From Phialocephala subalpina (taxonomy: Eukaryota > Ascomycota > Leotiomycetes > Helotiales > Mollisiaceae): 64,000 nt of DNA. The position numbers were made by a program, and so were the translations under genes. A model generated the notes under the pieces. It was not told the origin of the DNA. It did no database searches and saw only the letters and a list, made by a program, of their open reading frames with translations. How positions within the stretch are numbered: position 1 is the stretch's first letter; each line of letters begins with the position of its first letter. Below, in pieces: positions 12,609 through 24,296 of the stretch. Location: contig FJOG01000009.1 of NCBI GenBank assembly GCA_900073065.1, forward strand, positions 822,267-886,266, read 5' to 3'.

Positions 12609-13249
12609 ATTCTAGGTTTTTCTTCTCATCCGTATTGAGCGTATGATGGTTTAGGATAGTTTGCTTGCGCGAAATTTGTTCTAAACGCGAAAAGTTACGG
12701 TCGTATTGGGACGTGGACTATGCGCGAACTCGAGTCCAGCCAGACACAGTGGGTGTATAATCTATATTCGACTTGGATGATGTTCTCTGGCCGTCTGCCT
12801 ATCGCCTTCAGTATTCTGAATGTGGGTTTCGAGTAGTTGTGGATTAAATGAGAAAATCTAGAGATGGACGGGGATAGTGTGTGTGGGGAAAATGAGGTCC
12901 AACGCGCGATTCAAAGTCCCAACTCGGGCAGGACAATTGAAGACACGATAAAATAGAAAGCATATAGCCTTCCGACGCGTAGATCAAGCTTGAATTGAGT
13001 CAGAATCTTGTCGTGGAGTTGTAATATCGCCTCCTTGCTCAGCGCAAGTGCAGAAGTGTCGTCGCGGAGAGTCACGTGTGAGGCTCACAAAGTCTCAAGC
13101 CTCAGGCTCCGAAGTCTTTCCAACGTCGCGAAGGCTTGACACTTCAATCGAAACCCCAGCAACAGCAACAGCAAAGTATGAGCAGGTCTGCGACCGCGAT
13201 TGGAGTAAGAGATGCTGATGAACTTCAGGATTGAGCCACAACTGCCACG
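12609..13249. other. Divergent intergenic region, SAS3 / complex I subunit
   Basis: 641 bp between the divergent starts of the histone acetyltransferase (-) and the NDUFA1-like gene (+). No ORF or RNA recognised. Presumably holds both promoters. Confidence 0.5.
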
Positions 13250-13746
13250 ATGGGGGTCCCTTTCGAAGCTCTTATTCCCTATGGGATCATGCTCGCCGTC
13301 AGTACACCCCCTCTCGAACCACACACCACGACATCCAAGAGTCAACGAGAGCCAATGCTGACATATACAGATGTTCGGTGTGACCGGAGCAGGACTTTCG
13401 AAGATTAGACACATGCAGAACGGTGGAAAGCGAGGACGACACTCGGTTGATCAATGGGACAGAGTGAGTCTAGCCTTCACGGATTCTCCAATCTCTGTGG
13501 AACAGAAGTGCTAACATACTTCTAGCAAATAAACTTTCGATCTCGAATGCGCTTCCTTCGGTACTGACATAGCCACAGTGATGGATCGTGATCGGAGGTT
13601 GACAGGATTCTTGAGAGGACAAACGGACAACCCGATCGCACCCACCGGATTCGAGCTGAACAATCCATGGAGGGTAGGTCATGCCATTTTAATTGGAAGG
13701 ATTGCGGCTAATGTGATTTTCACAGCTCGAGAAGCGCATCATCTAG
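13250..13746 (+). CDS. NDUFA1: NADH:ubiquinone oxidoreductase MWFE (NDUFA1)-like subunit
   Basis: Small membrane subunit of mitochondrial complex I. Exons 13250-13297, 13371-13463, a 4-nt micro-exon 13526-13529, 13579-13673 and 13726-13746 give 86 residues: MGVPFEALIPYGIMLAMFGV start (membrane segment), RHMQNGGKRGRHSVDQWDR, then QMMDRDRRLTGFLRGQTDNP and FELNNPWRLEKRII. This matches the fungal MWFE-like family as I recall it. The micro-exon is needed to supply Gln and the first base of Met in DQWDRQMMDRD; however it is followed by TAAACT rather than a GT donor, as if one G were missing. A single intron from 13464 to 13578 would instead create a stop. Family call is good; exact splicing at 13529 is uncertain. 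Confidence 0.8.
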
Positions 13747-14606
13747 ACTGGGAGATAGTCCTCACAATTGTACATATGTCTAGGAAAGGAATGCAATGGT
13801 TAGAAGCCAATCACAAAACCTCATCGAGTGGCACAATATGGACAAAGCATATGTAGTGGTCTTCAGAGGGCATGTCGTCAATCGTGCCATACCACCAGTT
13901 ACCAACACCGCGGACAATCCGTTTCACAGGAATTTTGGGGTAGGAAAGAAATGGCCACCAGTCTGGAATCGCAGCTCGCCCAACTGGAAAAGTTCATATC
14001 ATCAGATTGGTTGGAAGTCCCAGCGAAGAACCAGCGTTCTTTGATTTCAACCCCTTTTGAAATACTGTCTCAGCATTTTTTGTCCATATCGTCTGTGTCT
14101 CAATATTTTCGTATCTTGCGTGATATCCATCACTGTGCACTTAACGTTCGGTTCTATTTATATGATTTTATAGCTGCTTGGCTGTCCAAAGTATGTTTTA
14201 TGTCACATAAATCTTCTTCGAAACTTTTGCTAACTTCGGTCATCTTTCGGACATTCGGCTAGCCTCAAAGTCCACCGTTTTGACAGACAATGAATGGAGT
14301 CCAGATTGCTTTCGTCCTCTGCGCGCACCACCTAGGACATGAAGCCCAAGTGCCGGTCCACATCTGAATCCTACTTGCTTCGATCAAGATTTCCCTCTGC
14401 CCGAAGAAAGTATGCCCGTCAGCAGAAATGCTAAATTTTCCTCGCTTATCAAGACAATCAAGTCACTCGCGAAATTTGGCCATGAGGAAAATGGTGGAAC
14501 ATCGAACAAGAAATTGATACAAGAAGTTCATCTACATACGCCAATCAAGTCTACATAATACAGCCCCCTCCGCCCAATACCGAATCCCCGACCCAAGACC
14601 AGATAC
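13747..14606. other. Intergenic, no gene recognised
   Basis: Contains overlapping anonymous frames around 13.8-14.3 kb without start context, motif or splice logic. Presumably 3' flanks of the neighbouring convergent genes. Confidence 0.5.
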
Positions 14607-15913
14607 TTAAGAGCTCTCGTCAACCATTCTCTTCGCCCATGCAAGCCCGCCTTCTCGCTTATTGTTGTTCTTCCCCTTCTTAGCAGTCGCGGCAGTCGTC
14701 GACGCAGAGGCAGCAGCAGCTGTGGCTGTAGCTTTCGATCCCTTGCCCGCTTTGGTTGTCGCGGCCGTGGTTGCGGCGGCTGCGGCAGCTCCACCCGAGA
14801 TGTCAACAGCAGGGGTTTGAACGGCTGCGGCCTTTGAGGTGATCGAGAGACCAGCGAGAGCATCAGCAGCTTTGGCGTTGGCGAGACCGGTATCAGATCC
14901 AGCGTTTTGGTTGGCAGTAATGGCGGCACCGAGATCGGCTTGGTTGTGCTCGATCTGCGCGTTGATACCCTCAAGAGTCTGAGCAGTTGAGACTGTGAGG
15001 AATGTCAGCACAAGCTCGAGTGAAGCCGTTGATAATGAGGTGATGAAATTAGGCAGAGATGGGAGAGGCAAGTTTGAATGAGATTCGATTATGCTTCTAA
15101 TACATTATTGTGAAGAACAGGGTATCTTGACTCGAATCATGCAAGGACTGAAAGCTATATCAAAAGGTCTACCCACTTGTGCTGGCGACGTTGGTCTTGG
15201 CGGTGGTGTCGGTCTGTTGAACAGCGAAGCAGCCACCGAATGGTCCTGCGAGAGCGTTGTTGCGGCATCGGACAGTGCAGACGTTGCCGGTGGATGCTCC
15301 TTGGCAGTTGAGGGTTGATGGCATGGTGACAGTCATGTTGAAGTCCTGGAATTTGGCTTGAGAGAAACCGTTGACACCTGGAACGTTGTTGGTGACGGTC
15401 AGGTTGGTCTGTCCAGTGGCCAGAGAGTTTCCGGTCTCGTCTAAATCGCAGACGTATGGCCCAGCTCCATCTGCGTTGACCTAATCTTCGTAAGTATATT
15501 GATCCTAGTTGTTGAGGATGTGACTGACTTGATGGATGGTGACAGTCAACTGCGAGCCTGCCTTAACTTGGGTCACGGCTCCTGCTGCCAGAGCGTTCTC
15601 AGTGTTCTCGCCGACATCAATGTTACCAGTCAACTCGGTACGCCCACACTCATTGACGATGTTGGCGGCGATCTCTGCATCTCGGATGAGGGTTGCGTCT
15701 TGCTGGCAAGGACTGATGGTTGTGCAATTTCTCGGAAGGTTTGGATCAACCTGGAAGCCGACACTAGCAGGAGAACCAGCGATGCCCTATAATCCTGTCA
15801 GTACGACCCAGCTCCATTCGCCATCCAAGATAACTAACCTGGGCGTTCAAAATCTGACCGTGAGCATTGACAAGGGACAGCAGAGCTGCACTGTACAAGA
15901 TGGATGAAAGCAT
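14607..15913 (-). CDS. Egh16-like (GAS1/MAS-type) secreted protein
   Basis: Member of the Egh16-like family (gEgh16, Magnaporthe MAS/GAS proteins) associated with appressoria and host penetration in plant-pathogenic fungi; biochemical role unknown. Exons 15913-15839, 15786-15529, 15480-15177 and 14992-14607 give 340 residues; all phases close. Residues 1-17 form a signal peptide ending VNA before HG. The body has the family run GIAGSPASVGFQVDP, RNCTTISPCQQD, NECGRTELTGNIDVGENTEN, QVNADGAGPYVCDLDETGNS, NVPGVNGFSQAK and CTVRCRNNALAGPFGGCFAV. The last about 80 residues are Ala/Thr-rich then basic (KKGKNNNKR) and lack a hydrophobic GPI end. The third intron is 184 nt, long for this genome. Presence does not prove pathogenicity; saprotrophs also carry the family. 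Confidence 0.9.
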
Positions 15914-18900
15914 TTTGATATAAAAAAGGTGTCCAGCACAAAAAGCAATGAATGAATGGATGGCAATTAGAATGTAATGGAATCGCCCGGATCCTGAAGA
16001 GAGAGAAGAGAAGAGAATTATCGAATGAATCGAGATGTCGGAAAGAAATCAGGAGAGGCGGCCCCAAGAACTTTAAAGTCTCGCAAGAACCTGAGGATAC
16101 ACAACAGTTCCTGTCAACGCCAACCCCCGAGCATTGGCCGTGGAGCAACACCCGTTGCAAAGGTGGTGGATCTCAAGGCCGTCATCTCCTAGAGACATGC
16201 CACTTTCTAGGGATGTCCACTGACTGAAAACAATCGAGAAACAATTCGCAAGATTCCCTGCTCATGCCAGCGCCTTACAGCCGCCAATTATCAGATCATC
16301 GGATGGCAGATTGTAGCCTCTCTGGCCTGGAAGCTGGGTTGGATCTGATACGCAGCAGGGTTGCTAGCCGCATTCCGCCTTCAAGCAGTTATTCCCGCGA
16401 CAGAGCAACGTATGACCCGCCGCCAAGCCCTTCTAGGGATCGTGCAAACTCAAATAATCAGGCCAGAAAGGACGGCGGTGAAACGAGAGGCAAAGCGAAA
16501 GGCTACGAAGTCGATGTTTGATCCGTTTCTGAGTTGAGGTTTTGAAGCATTTGCCGTTGGAGGTAAGTGGAGACGAGGTGGGTCACCCGAGAGTGGTAAG
16601 CCGGATCCTTAAGAGCACGACCCCTGAATTAAGCGACATGGGGGACGTGGATCGAGAAGGTGCAGCCGGACAAGCTTTTATAATTTAGCCTAAGGTTATT
16701 TCGACCAGATCGATGCTCGTTAGACTATCATAAGAATTATCATGTAAGCCTCTGGAAAAACTTCAGATGTTGAAACTCATGGAAAGTCTAAGCCACCATC
16801 GGCGCTTACTTTGTACAGAAGTCACAAGATCCATTAGAATTTTCGGCGACAACAATGGAATAGAAATCAAACAATAAACTTTCGAGAAACGAGGTACATC
16901 TGCTTCTTGATGACAAAGGCAACCTGGGTTGTTTGTCTTCGCAACGGTCCCGCGGAATTGTTTCCTCATCCTCTCGCGATGTTTGCCGGCAGCGGACGAG
17001 CGAGAACCCAGAAGCGTCATCGTCCAGTACTGTATGCATAGCTTAATTTTAGAGTTGTGTCTCCCTGTATTAGAACTGGGTTTGAGTTTGGTGGAGCGCC
17101 AAGAAGGACCAAGAGTTGTTGACCCTCAATGCACGAACATCTGAAAACTTCAAAACTGAGCCTGAGAATCCACCTGTTCTGCATCCAATTACAGTCGGAT
17201 TGCGACGCATTGACTTGAAGAACTTTCTCCGATAGTCAACTTGATGAAGGCTTAGGTAAAATTTTATACCAAGAGATAGTTGTGCATTTCCCAACACCTC
17301 AAGATCGCAATTTCCCCCTATAAGACTTGAAAGAGCTTGAGAAAACGATAACACCAAGCCTTAGTCGTCGTCTCTAGGTAAGCAGATCTTACATGCGGCT
17401 TCTAGAGTTATTTTGCTGACACAAAGCCAAGTCTGGCTCTCGTGGGTCTCATCCTACCTCTTGAGAGGCAAGTGACTCGCGAAGTTTAACTGTTTGAGCC
17501 GCGATTGTTCTCGAAGCCCCTTGCCATGAGGCTTAACGAACTGACGTGCATGGCAGCAAGGACCACCTAGCGCTCGTGTCACCAACAAGATTTCACGAAC
17601 AAACGGTGGTCCTGACAAGGATGCTTTCCCAAATAGCATTAATTTCCGCGATCTTCACCAGGATCTCCCAGCCCCTTCCGTCATGCATCCAGCAAGCTTC
17701 CTCGCCTAACACGACATCCTTACTCGCAACTGCTCGAGCTCGCGCCCACGTTCCACACCTCCTTTCGGCCGAACTTCCTAACAAAACCACCGTGTCCGTC
17801 CTCACGACCGAGAAGGAGCCACCTGATCAAAGATAAGATGAAACGCGTAAACTTCAGTCAGCCATAAGGCATCTGAGCTCAAGGCTGGGCGACTGCAAGA
17901 GCCCAATGGCAGAATCATGGCATTTCGATGAGCAAAATTCCTGCATCACGGCTTCTGCTTAGGATGTCTATCCCTATGTGACGGCAGGATGGTAGTTATG
18001 GAGTTTTTGATCGAGGTCTCTGTGTCCTTCCCATTCCAAGACTGAAGTCACGAATTCCGATTGGGACATTAATTCAAGGGGGCAGCCATGGTTGCATGCC
18101 AAGAGGTAAAGCGCTCCTTCCCTCTTGACCAAGACTCACAGTCGTATTTTTCGAATGCTTTGGTTTTCCAACGCAGGTTCCTTCTCCCTCCGCTTCGGGC
18201 CCCCTTTGCTGTTTCTGGTGCTGAACTGCAGGCGTTTCGAGATTACTCTACATTAAGATTCTCCTGTCCAAGTAGTGGGTTCAATGTTGAATAAAGTTCT
18301 TTTGTTTTCCAAAGAAGTCTCTACCACCACTCAAAATTGGAAAGGCTGGGGGAATTTTGGTGTTCTCCAAAGCATATGGCATTGGATCAGTTGATGAACT
18401 CAAGTTCACTTCACATCACGTCGAGCATTGAACGACTTGAGAAGTACTGCAAATTCGAGAACAACGGCAGCGACCCACGGAATTGCCCGATTGCGAAATG
18501 GATTGGAGATACTGTAACTAGAGTATGGACGACAGAAATGATGCGCGGCATATCAATTCAGCACACATCCTTGGCTGTCACTTCTCGAAGTCAAATTTCT
18601 ATAGCTTCCAGAACATCCGGACTTCATGAAAGGGACTGCGATATTTCACTTCGTCAGCCACCTCAGAGCCCGCGCATTAGTACAGCCTCCATTCACAAAG
18701 CCTAAGTGAATGAAGATCTATTCGACTCAAAGACCGGAAATGGAAGACCCGCCATCCATTTTCTTGAAATTCCGAGTAGAAAATCGTTCTATCCCTTTAT
18801 CTAAGCGTGATCCAGAAATCTACATATCCAGAGCTCAATCTTCATTGGCCCCCAATCCGTGTTCACCATTCCGAAGACGATCGTTCGCTAATCAAAATTA

Positions 18901-18948
18901 CAATACTTGTACTGATTGTAATATGGCATCTCAAGGAGCAGGAATGAG
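15914..18948. other. About 3 kb without a recognised gene
   Basis: Scattered short frames (for example around 16264-16521, 17546-17836 and 18337-18705) but none with a credible domain; several begin with non-ATG codons. Composition is less pyrimidine-biased than the promoter regions. I see no clear terminal repeats. Confidence 0.4.
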
Positions 18949-19416
18949 ATGGAGATGGATCGCAGTCATACTGAACGGCCAGAAGGACGAAGATCGCTGT
19001 GTATCGAAGTCCAGGTTAACGAGAACAAGGAAGCCACTAGACCCAAGCTCGACGAGATCTTCCTGAAGTCGAACATTGCCGAGCTCGTTGAGGATTTGCT
19101 GATCAAGGACACAGCATCTGAAGCAAAGAAGAATGCCGGGATCTCTATGAATCCATTCATCCACAAGATTTTCTCGGCTCTAGTACACTGCTATAATCTG
19201 CTGACCAGCAAACATGGTTCTCTAGCAATTCATTTGCCAACAGAATCGAAACTCGAGCCTCAAACGACAGCCGCCGCTATTCAGAATCGGAAGCAAGCAT
19301 CGGAGAACCCCAGACCAAGATTCGCAGAGGCAGCCACTCAAGAAGCCAGAAACCTCCTCGCCGAGCTTCTTCTCGGAATTTCGGAAATGGAAACTCTTAA
19401 TGCTATTTCGGCGTAG
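18949..19416 (+). CDS. Hypothetical protein (155 aa), abuts aldo-keto reductase remnant
   Basis: Open frame with ATG start and reasonable amphipathic helical composition (KLDEIFLKSNIAELVEDLLI, then FIHKIFSALVHCYNLL). I do not recognise a family. Its last 16 bases overlap, in another frame, the first detectable aldo-keto reductase sequence, so it may be an unrelated sequence joined to the reductase by rearrangement rather than a normal gene. It could also be a chance frame. Confidence 0.3.
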   Translation: MEMDRSHTERPEGRRSLCIEVQVNENKEATRPKLDEIFLKSNIAELVEDLLIKDTASEAKKNAGISMNPFIHKIFSALVHCYNLLTSKHGSLAIHLPTESKLEPQTTAAAIQNRKQASENPRPRFAEAATQEARNLLAELLLGISEMETLNAISA

Positions 19417-20275
19417 CAGAAGACGGTATCCAATCACCGATCGCAGCCGCGAGTACAAATGATGGCGAGATGGTGAATAGACAGGGGTTGAGTAGGAAAC
19501 ATATTTTGGATGCGGTGGATAAAAGTGTGGAGAGGTTGGGGACGTATATTGATGTGCTGCAGATTCATAGGTTGGATAGGGATGTGCCGAGAGAGGAGAT
19601 TATGAGGGCGTTGAATGATGTTATGGAGAGTGGGAAGGTTAGGTATAATGGTGCTAGTTCTGTAAGTCTCCTTATTGCAATTTGAGGGTGGAGAGCTTAC
19701 TGTTGGGAAATAGATGGCTGCGTGGGAATTCCAGACGTTGCAGAATATTGCGGAGAAGCATGAGTGGCATAAATTCGTTTCGATGCAGAACTATTACAAC
19801 TTACTTTACAGAGAAGAAGGTATGTGACACACCAGTTCTGACTTGAGACCAAGCTGACCTCTCTGCAGAGAGAGAAACGATCCCCTACTGCCGCGGCACT
19901 GGCGTAGGCATGATCCCCTGGTCCCCCATCGCCCGAGGAGCCCTCGCTCGCCCCTTCTCCGACCGTTCAACAACGCGCGAAAACAGCAACAGAATGCTGA
20001 AATCCATGGTCCGCGGTCGAGGAACCAAAATCGACGAACAGGTAATTGGGAAAGTGGAAGAGATCGCGAAGAAATATGGGGCTTCGATGACGACGATTGC
20101 TACCGCTTGGCGCTTGAGTAAGGATAAGGTTGATCCGATTATTGGATTGAGTAATAAGGAGATGATTGATCAGGCAGTAGAAGCTGTGAAGTTTGCTAGT
20201 AGTGGGAAGTTGACGGAGGAGGATATTAAGTATTTTGAGGAGGGGTATGCGCCAAAGGAGAGGCAGAGTTATTGA
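19401..20275 (+). pseudogene. Aldo-keto reductase, 5'-truncated
   Basis: NADPH-dependent carbonyl reductase family. Reading from 19401 gives CYFGVAEDG, STNDGEMVNRQGLSRKHILD and VDKSVERLGTYIDVLQIHRL, then after introns 19662-19713 and 19820-19868 [28 protein letters not shown] and IIGLSNKEMIDQAVEAVKF, ending at TGA 20273-20275. This is the C-terminal two thirds of the barrel. The N-terminal part with the catalytic Asp, Tyr and Lys is missing: in-frame sequence upstream hits a TAA at 19398-19400, preceded by unrelated sequence. Both introns splice in phase and no internal stop is seen, so loss of the 5' end is recent or an unusual upstream exon exists. An in-frame ATG at 19470 could drive a short product lacking the active site. 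Confidence 0.75.
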
Positions 20276-21175
20276 AGGAAGGAGAGAAGCACACTAGAAT
20301 GCTGGGATGACACATTCGAAACTTCTTGCTTGTGTCGGTCTGTCTGTCAATGCATTCACGATATGCAGACAATTTCCCCTTTACATATATGTCGAGGTTG
20401 AAATAGAGTTTCTTTCTGCTGACTACCATTGGTTTTCTCGTAAGAAAGGGGTACGAGTTCTCGAGGGGCGTGACAGAATCGCGGAATGGGTGCGGTGATA
20501 GCTTTAATTTTTACAGATCTCATATCTTTTAACTGGAGAGTTAGGTTTTCTTAGCCAGATTTCGTCCACAGACTTGGGACATTCAATTGCAAGTTTTCAA
20601 CCAAGAGGTGTGGTTCTATCTAGCAACCGTCGTCTTGAAAAGGACTAGCTTGAAATACTAAGCTTGTCTCATTTGCTGTCGAATGCCCCTTCGTCTCTCA
20701 TCACAAATTTGCAGAAGAGAATGGATCGGACTTTCGCCAACACCTCATGAACCTCATGAACCTCATGCAAGAGTAGAAGGGGTCTGCCACCGTGCCTGCC
20801 AATCAGACCAAACCCGATTGAGCTGCCAACCTTATCGGTTCAAAATTCCCTTTTGGGCCTACTTCGCTTCCCTTATCAATTGATAGGGTGAAAGTGGGGA
20901 GTTGCGATGAGTGCTTAACATCGTCTTCAATCCCCTTTGTTGTTCTCATAAAAAGGCCAGTCGAGCCAAGTTGGTGCAAGAAACTCTCTTTGTCTTCCTG
21001 CCTTCATTCACTTTCATTTTAGTCGGTTTTATTTTGAGCTTGACGGTCTGAAGTCGAGTCTCCAAGTCCTTGGAGGGGTCAAAGCTACCCCGCCATCGTC
21101 TCAGATACTAGCTATCGTGACAACACAGAGGAGTCCTTCCTAGATTTCGAGCTTCTCAAAGCACACGAACGCACG
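20276..21175. other. Intergenic, probable P450 promoter
   Basis: No gene recognised. A short tandem CACCTCATGAACCTCATGAACCT direct repeat (unit CTCATGAAC) lies near 20740-20768. A TATA-like ATAAAAAGGC occurs at about 20949 and is followed by a CT-rich tract before the P450 start. Confidence 0.4.
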
Positions 21176-22884
21176 ATGTTCTCTCTACCTCTAGCTGCAC
21201 TTGGCGCCCTCACATTTCTGGCCATCTACAAGTACATCATCTTTCCCGCATTCGTCTCCCCACTATCGAAAGTCCCAAATGCACACTGGAGCGCTCCAGT
21301 CTCTCCGCTGTGGATTCTTTGGACTCGATACAGCGGCCGGGAGAATCGAGATGTCCACACGGCTCATCAGAAGTATGGTCCTGTCGTCCGTCTTGCTCCC
21401 AATGAGCTGAGCGTCAATGATTTGGCAGGGCTGAGGACAGTGTATGCTGGAGGATTTGAGAAGGGTGAATGGTATTCTATATTCGATAATTATGGGTAAG
21501 ATACCATCCTACATTCACGGAAACCATGTTCTGACATCTTACAGAGTTCCATGCATGTTCTCCGCTTGGCATTCTCGACAACACTCAGTCCGGAAGCGGA
21601 TGATCTCAAATATCTACTCCAAATCCAACATTCACAATTCTCCTACTCTCGCGGGACAAGCTCACGTCATTCTCTACGACCGACTACTCCCACTGCTGGC
21701 CTCCGCATCGGCACCTAAAAGCCATCCAAATGGAGTTGATGTTCACGAAATTTGGAACTCGACGACCATGGACTTCATTACCGCGTATCTTTTCGGATTG
21801 AAGAACGGAAGTAACTTTCTCAAAGAGGAGACGTATCGCAAGCACTGGTTCCATCTCTACCACGCTAGGAAAACATACACCTTCTTCCCACAAGAGCTTC
21901 CTCACTTCACAGCCTTCTTCAAAAAACTGCACATCAACATCGTCCCGACATGGGTCAATGACGCCAATCAAGAACTCGAAGCATGGACACAAGAACGCTG
22001 CGACCTCACTTCTGCGTATATCAAGAATGGGCTTGCAGCCAAAGACGACGATCCCGCAAACGAGCCGGTCGTATTCAACGCCATGTTAAGTGGCATCGAG
22101 AAGGAAGAGAAGCTTAAAGGCGCAGATTCAATCTTGAAGAATGAAACGCTCAAGTACCCAGAACTCAGCATTGCGAGCGAAATGATTGACCACCTAGCAG
22201 CTGGACATGAGACCTCTGGAATTGCGCTCACGTACCTTTCCTGGCAGTTATCGAAGAATATTCCGCTTCAAGATGCTCTTCGAGCAGAACTTCTTTCTCT
22301 GCCATCGAATATGTCTCTCGACACACGGAATTCCTCGAACAGCATTCCTAGTTCAAAAGATCTTGATAACCTCCCCCATCTTCATGCTGTTCTGATGGAA
22401 ACTCTTCGACTGCACGCCGCTATCCCAGGAAACCAACCACGCATGACACCCTGCCCCTCCTGTACTCTAGGATCATTCGATATTCCAGGCGGGGTACGAG
22501 TTGGCTCTCATGCTCATATCGTGCATCGTAATCCGGAGGTATATCCTGAGCCGGAGAAGTTCGATCATCTGAGATGGATGGATGATCAGAACGGATATAC
22601 AGAGGAACAGAGACGGGAGAGGGATAGGTGGTTTTGGGCGTTTAGTAGCGGGGGAAGGATGTGTGTGGGGAGTAATTTTGCTATGCATGGTATGTCCTCC
22701 GTCCTTTGATTGTTGAAGGGGTAAGTGCTGACTTGGAGCAGAGATCAAACTCGTTGTTGCGGCTGTTTACTCTAACTTTAGAACGCATATCGTGGATGAT
22801 GAGGGCATTGAGCAAACTGATGGCTACACTTGTGGTCCGAGGAGTAACAAGCTCTTCTTGAAGTTTGAGAGAGTGGTCGATTGA
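21176..22884 (+). CDS. Cytochrome P450 monooxygenase (535 aa)
   Basis: Haem-thiolate monooxygenase, ER-anchored by the hydrophobic residues 4-25 (LPLAALGALTFLAIYKYI). Exons 21176-21495, 21545-22689, 22742-22884; phases close. Landmarks in order: I-helix HLAAGHETSG, K-helix ETLR, and the haem loop FSSGGRMCVG with Cys480 as axial ligand; the C-terminus includes EIKLVVAAVYSNF. Length is typical. The substrate is not predictable. Upstream on the same strand is the truncated aldo-keto reductase; no biosynthetic backbone gene is nearby. The second intron separates the haem loop from the final helix, as in related fungal P450s. Confidence 0.93.
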
Positions 22885-23348
22885 TCAGCTATGCCGAGAT
22901 GTTGACGCGTGATGGGGCATGAACGATGGTGATCCCAAGGGGACTTGTTAAGTTGAGAGAAAGCTGGGTACGAGAGATTATGGCTCTTCGCTATGTAGAT
23001 CTCAGGACTTCTAGACATTAAATTGACCCAGTCTCGAATATGACAATAGCAAGCTAAATATCGCAAATTGCTAATCATCATACCATTTCACAACGCTTGG
23101 TTTTTGCGCGAAATTCCTTTAGCCTGAAGTACCGTCCCAAGACAGTCAATAATGAACGTATCTTCCGTTATGTTCGAATCTTCTTTGCAAAGCGAAAGTT
23201 TAGATTTGGAATGAATTGAAAATGCAAGAGGTTCTCTTCTAGAACTTCTTTGGTGTCCTTGATTTTGAATACCTATCTACTGTATCCACACATATCAAAA
23301 CATCGCTATCTTTCTTCCGCAAAGAAATCCTTACCCAACACGGAAACA

Positions 23349-23540
23349 TCATGCATCATCCTCGTCGAACTCGTATGTCTCGTCAATCTTTCGATGAAGG
23401 ATTCCGGGGTGTGTTGATTGATTTTGGGGAGCGGGGGCGAGGCGTGGTGCGTTGGATAACATTGCTGGGAACATTACTGGGAACATTGCTAGAGTTACGG
23501 AGTAGATGTTGTGGTAACTGCACGCCGCAGAGGCCTCCGG
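23349..23540 (-). pseudogene. Relict of the C-terminus of gene D (34817-35904)
   Basis: On the minus strand an open stretch ends in APAPQ...HPGILHRKIDETYEFDEDDA and a TGA at 23349-23351. The C-terminus of gene D at 34.8 kb reads HLGILLRNIDEEYELDGDD, so about 11 of 18 residues agree, with synonymous-looking differences in several codons. Upstream the frame is closed by a TGA and contains a short tandem repeat (unit near GGGAACATT), and no start or exon structure is visible. Interpreted as a degraded duplicate; a chance acidic match is possible. Confidence 0.35.
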
Positions 23541-24296
23541 AGCTCAATCTAGTCATTTCCTGAACCACAGATACAACCTGTGGCAGTGAAAAGGTCCCAA
23601 ACTGTTGAGAAGCTTAGCATCGCTGGAGTCTGCGATCTGGCAGTCACTGGGCTAGACATTCAACTTGTTCGACTCACAACATACCCTTCCTCTTTCTCAG
23701 ACACCGCCAAACATTTGATCCTCATAATGCAAGATTTGCGAACTTATTACAAGTCGACACCTTCGACATCATAGCAAGTGGCCTTTGAGAACTCCCGCAC
23801 ATTGAAAAGTACCTTTCGAACTCGAAGCCAGCTCGCCATTCATGTCCTGTACCACACGCACGACTTTTAAAAGCGAAAAGGTCGAAGGTTTTCTGGAGTT
23901 ACTACACCACGACTGCAATCATCGACGTGAGTAGTGAAAGGAAGAACTTTGTGACAGAGGGAGTCTGGGGTTTGGATGAGGTGTGTTTTCTGAAGATAAC
24001 TTGATACTGCAGGGTGAATTTGGTTGACGTGAGCGTGAGAACATTAGAGTAGTGTCATAATCACCATATGATAGTGGAACGAGTCAACATCGAGGTCCCA
24101 CCCCAACATCGCTCATGATTACTGATTGTTCAGAAACTCATAGAATTTTGGTGAAGATGTCTCGCTGTCAAGGGCTTCCGTGAGCTCGAGTCTCAGCATT
24201 TTTAGCAGCACACTACAATGAAGACTGCCAGCCGAGAAGAGTATAGGTGGCTTCACCAGCACCTTGAGCTCTGCTACCAAAGTATCAAGTCCGCAT

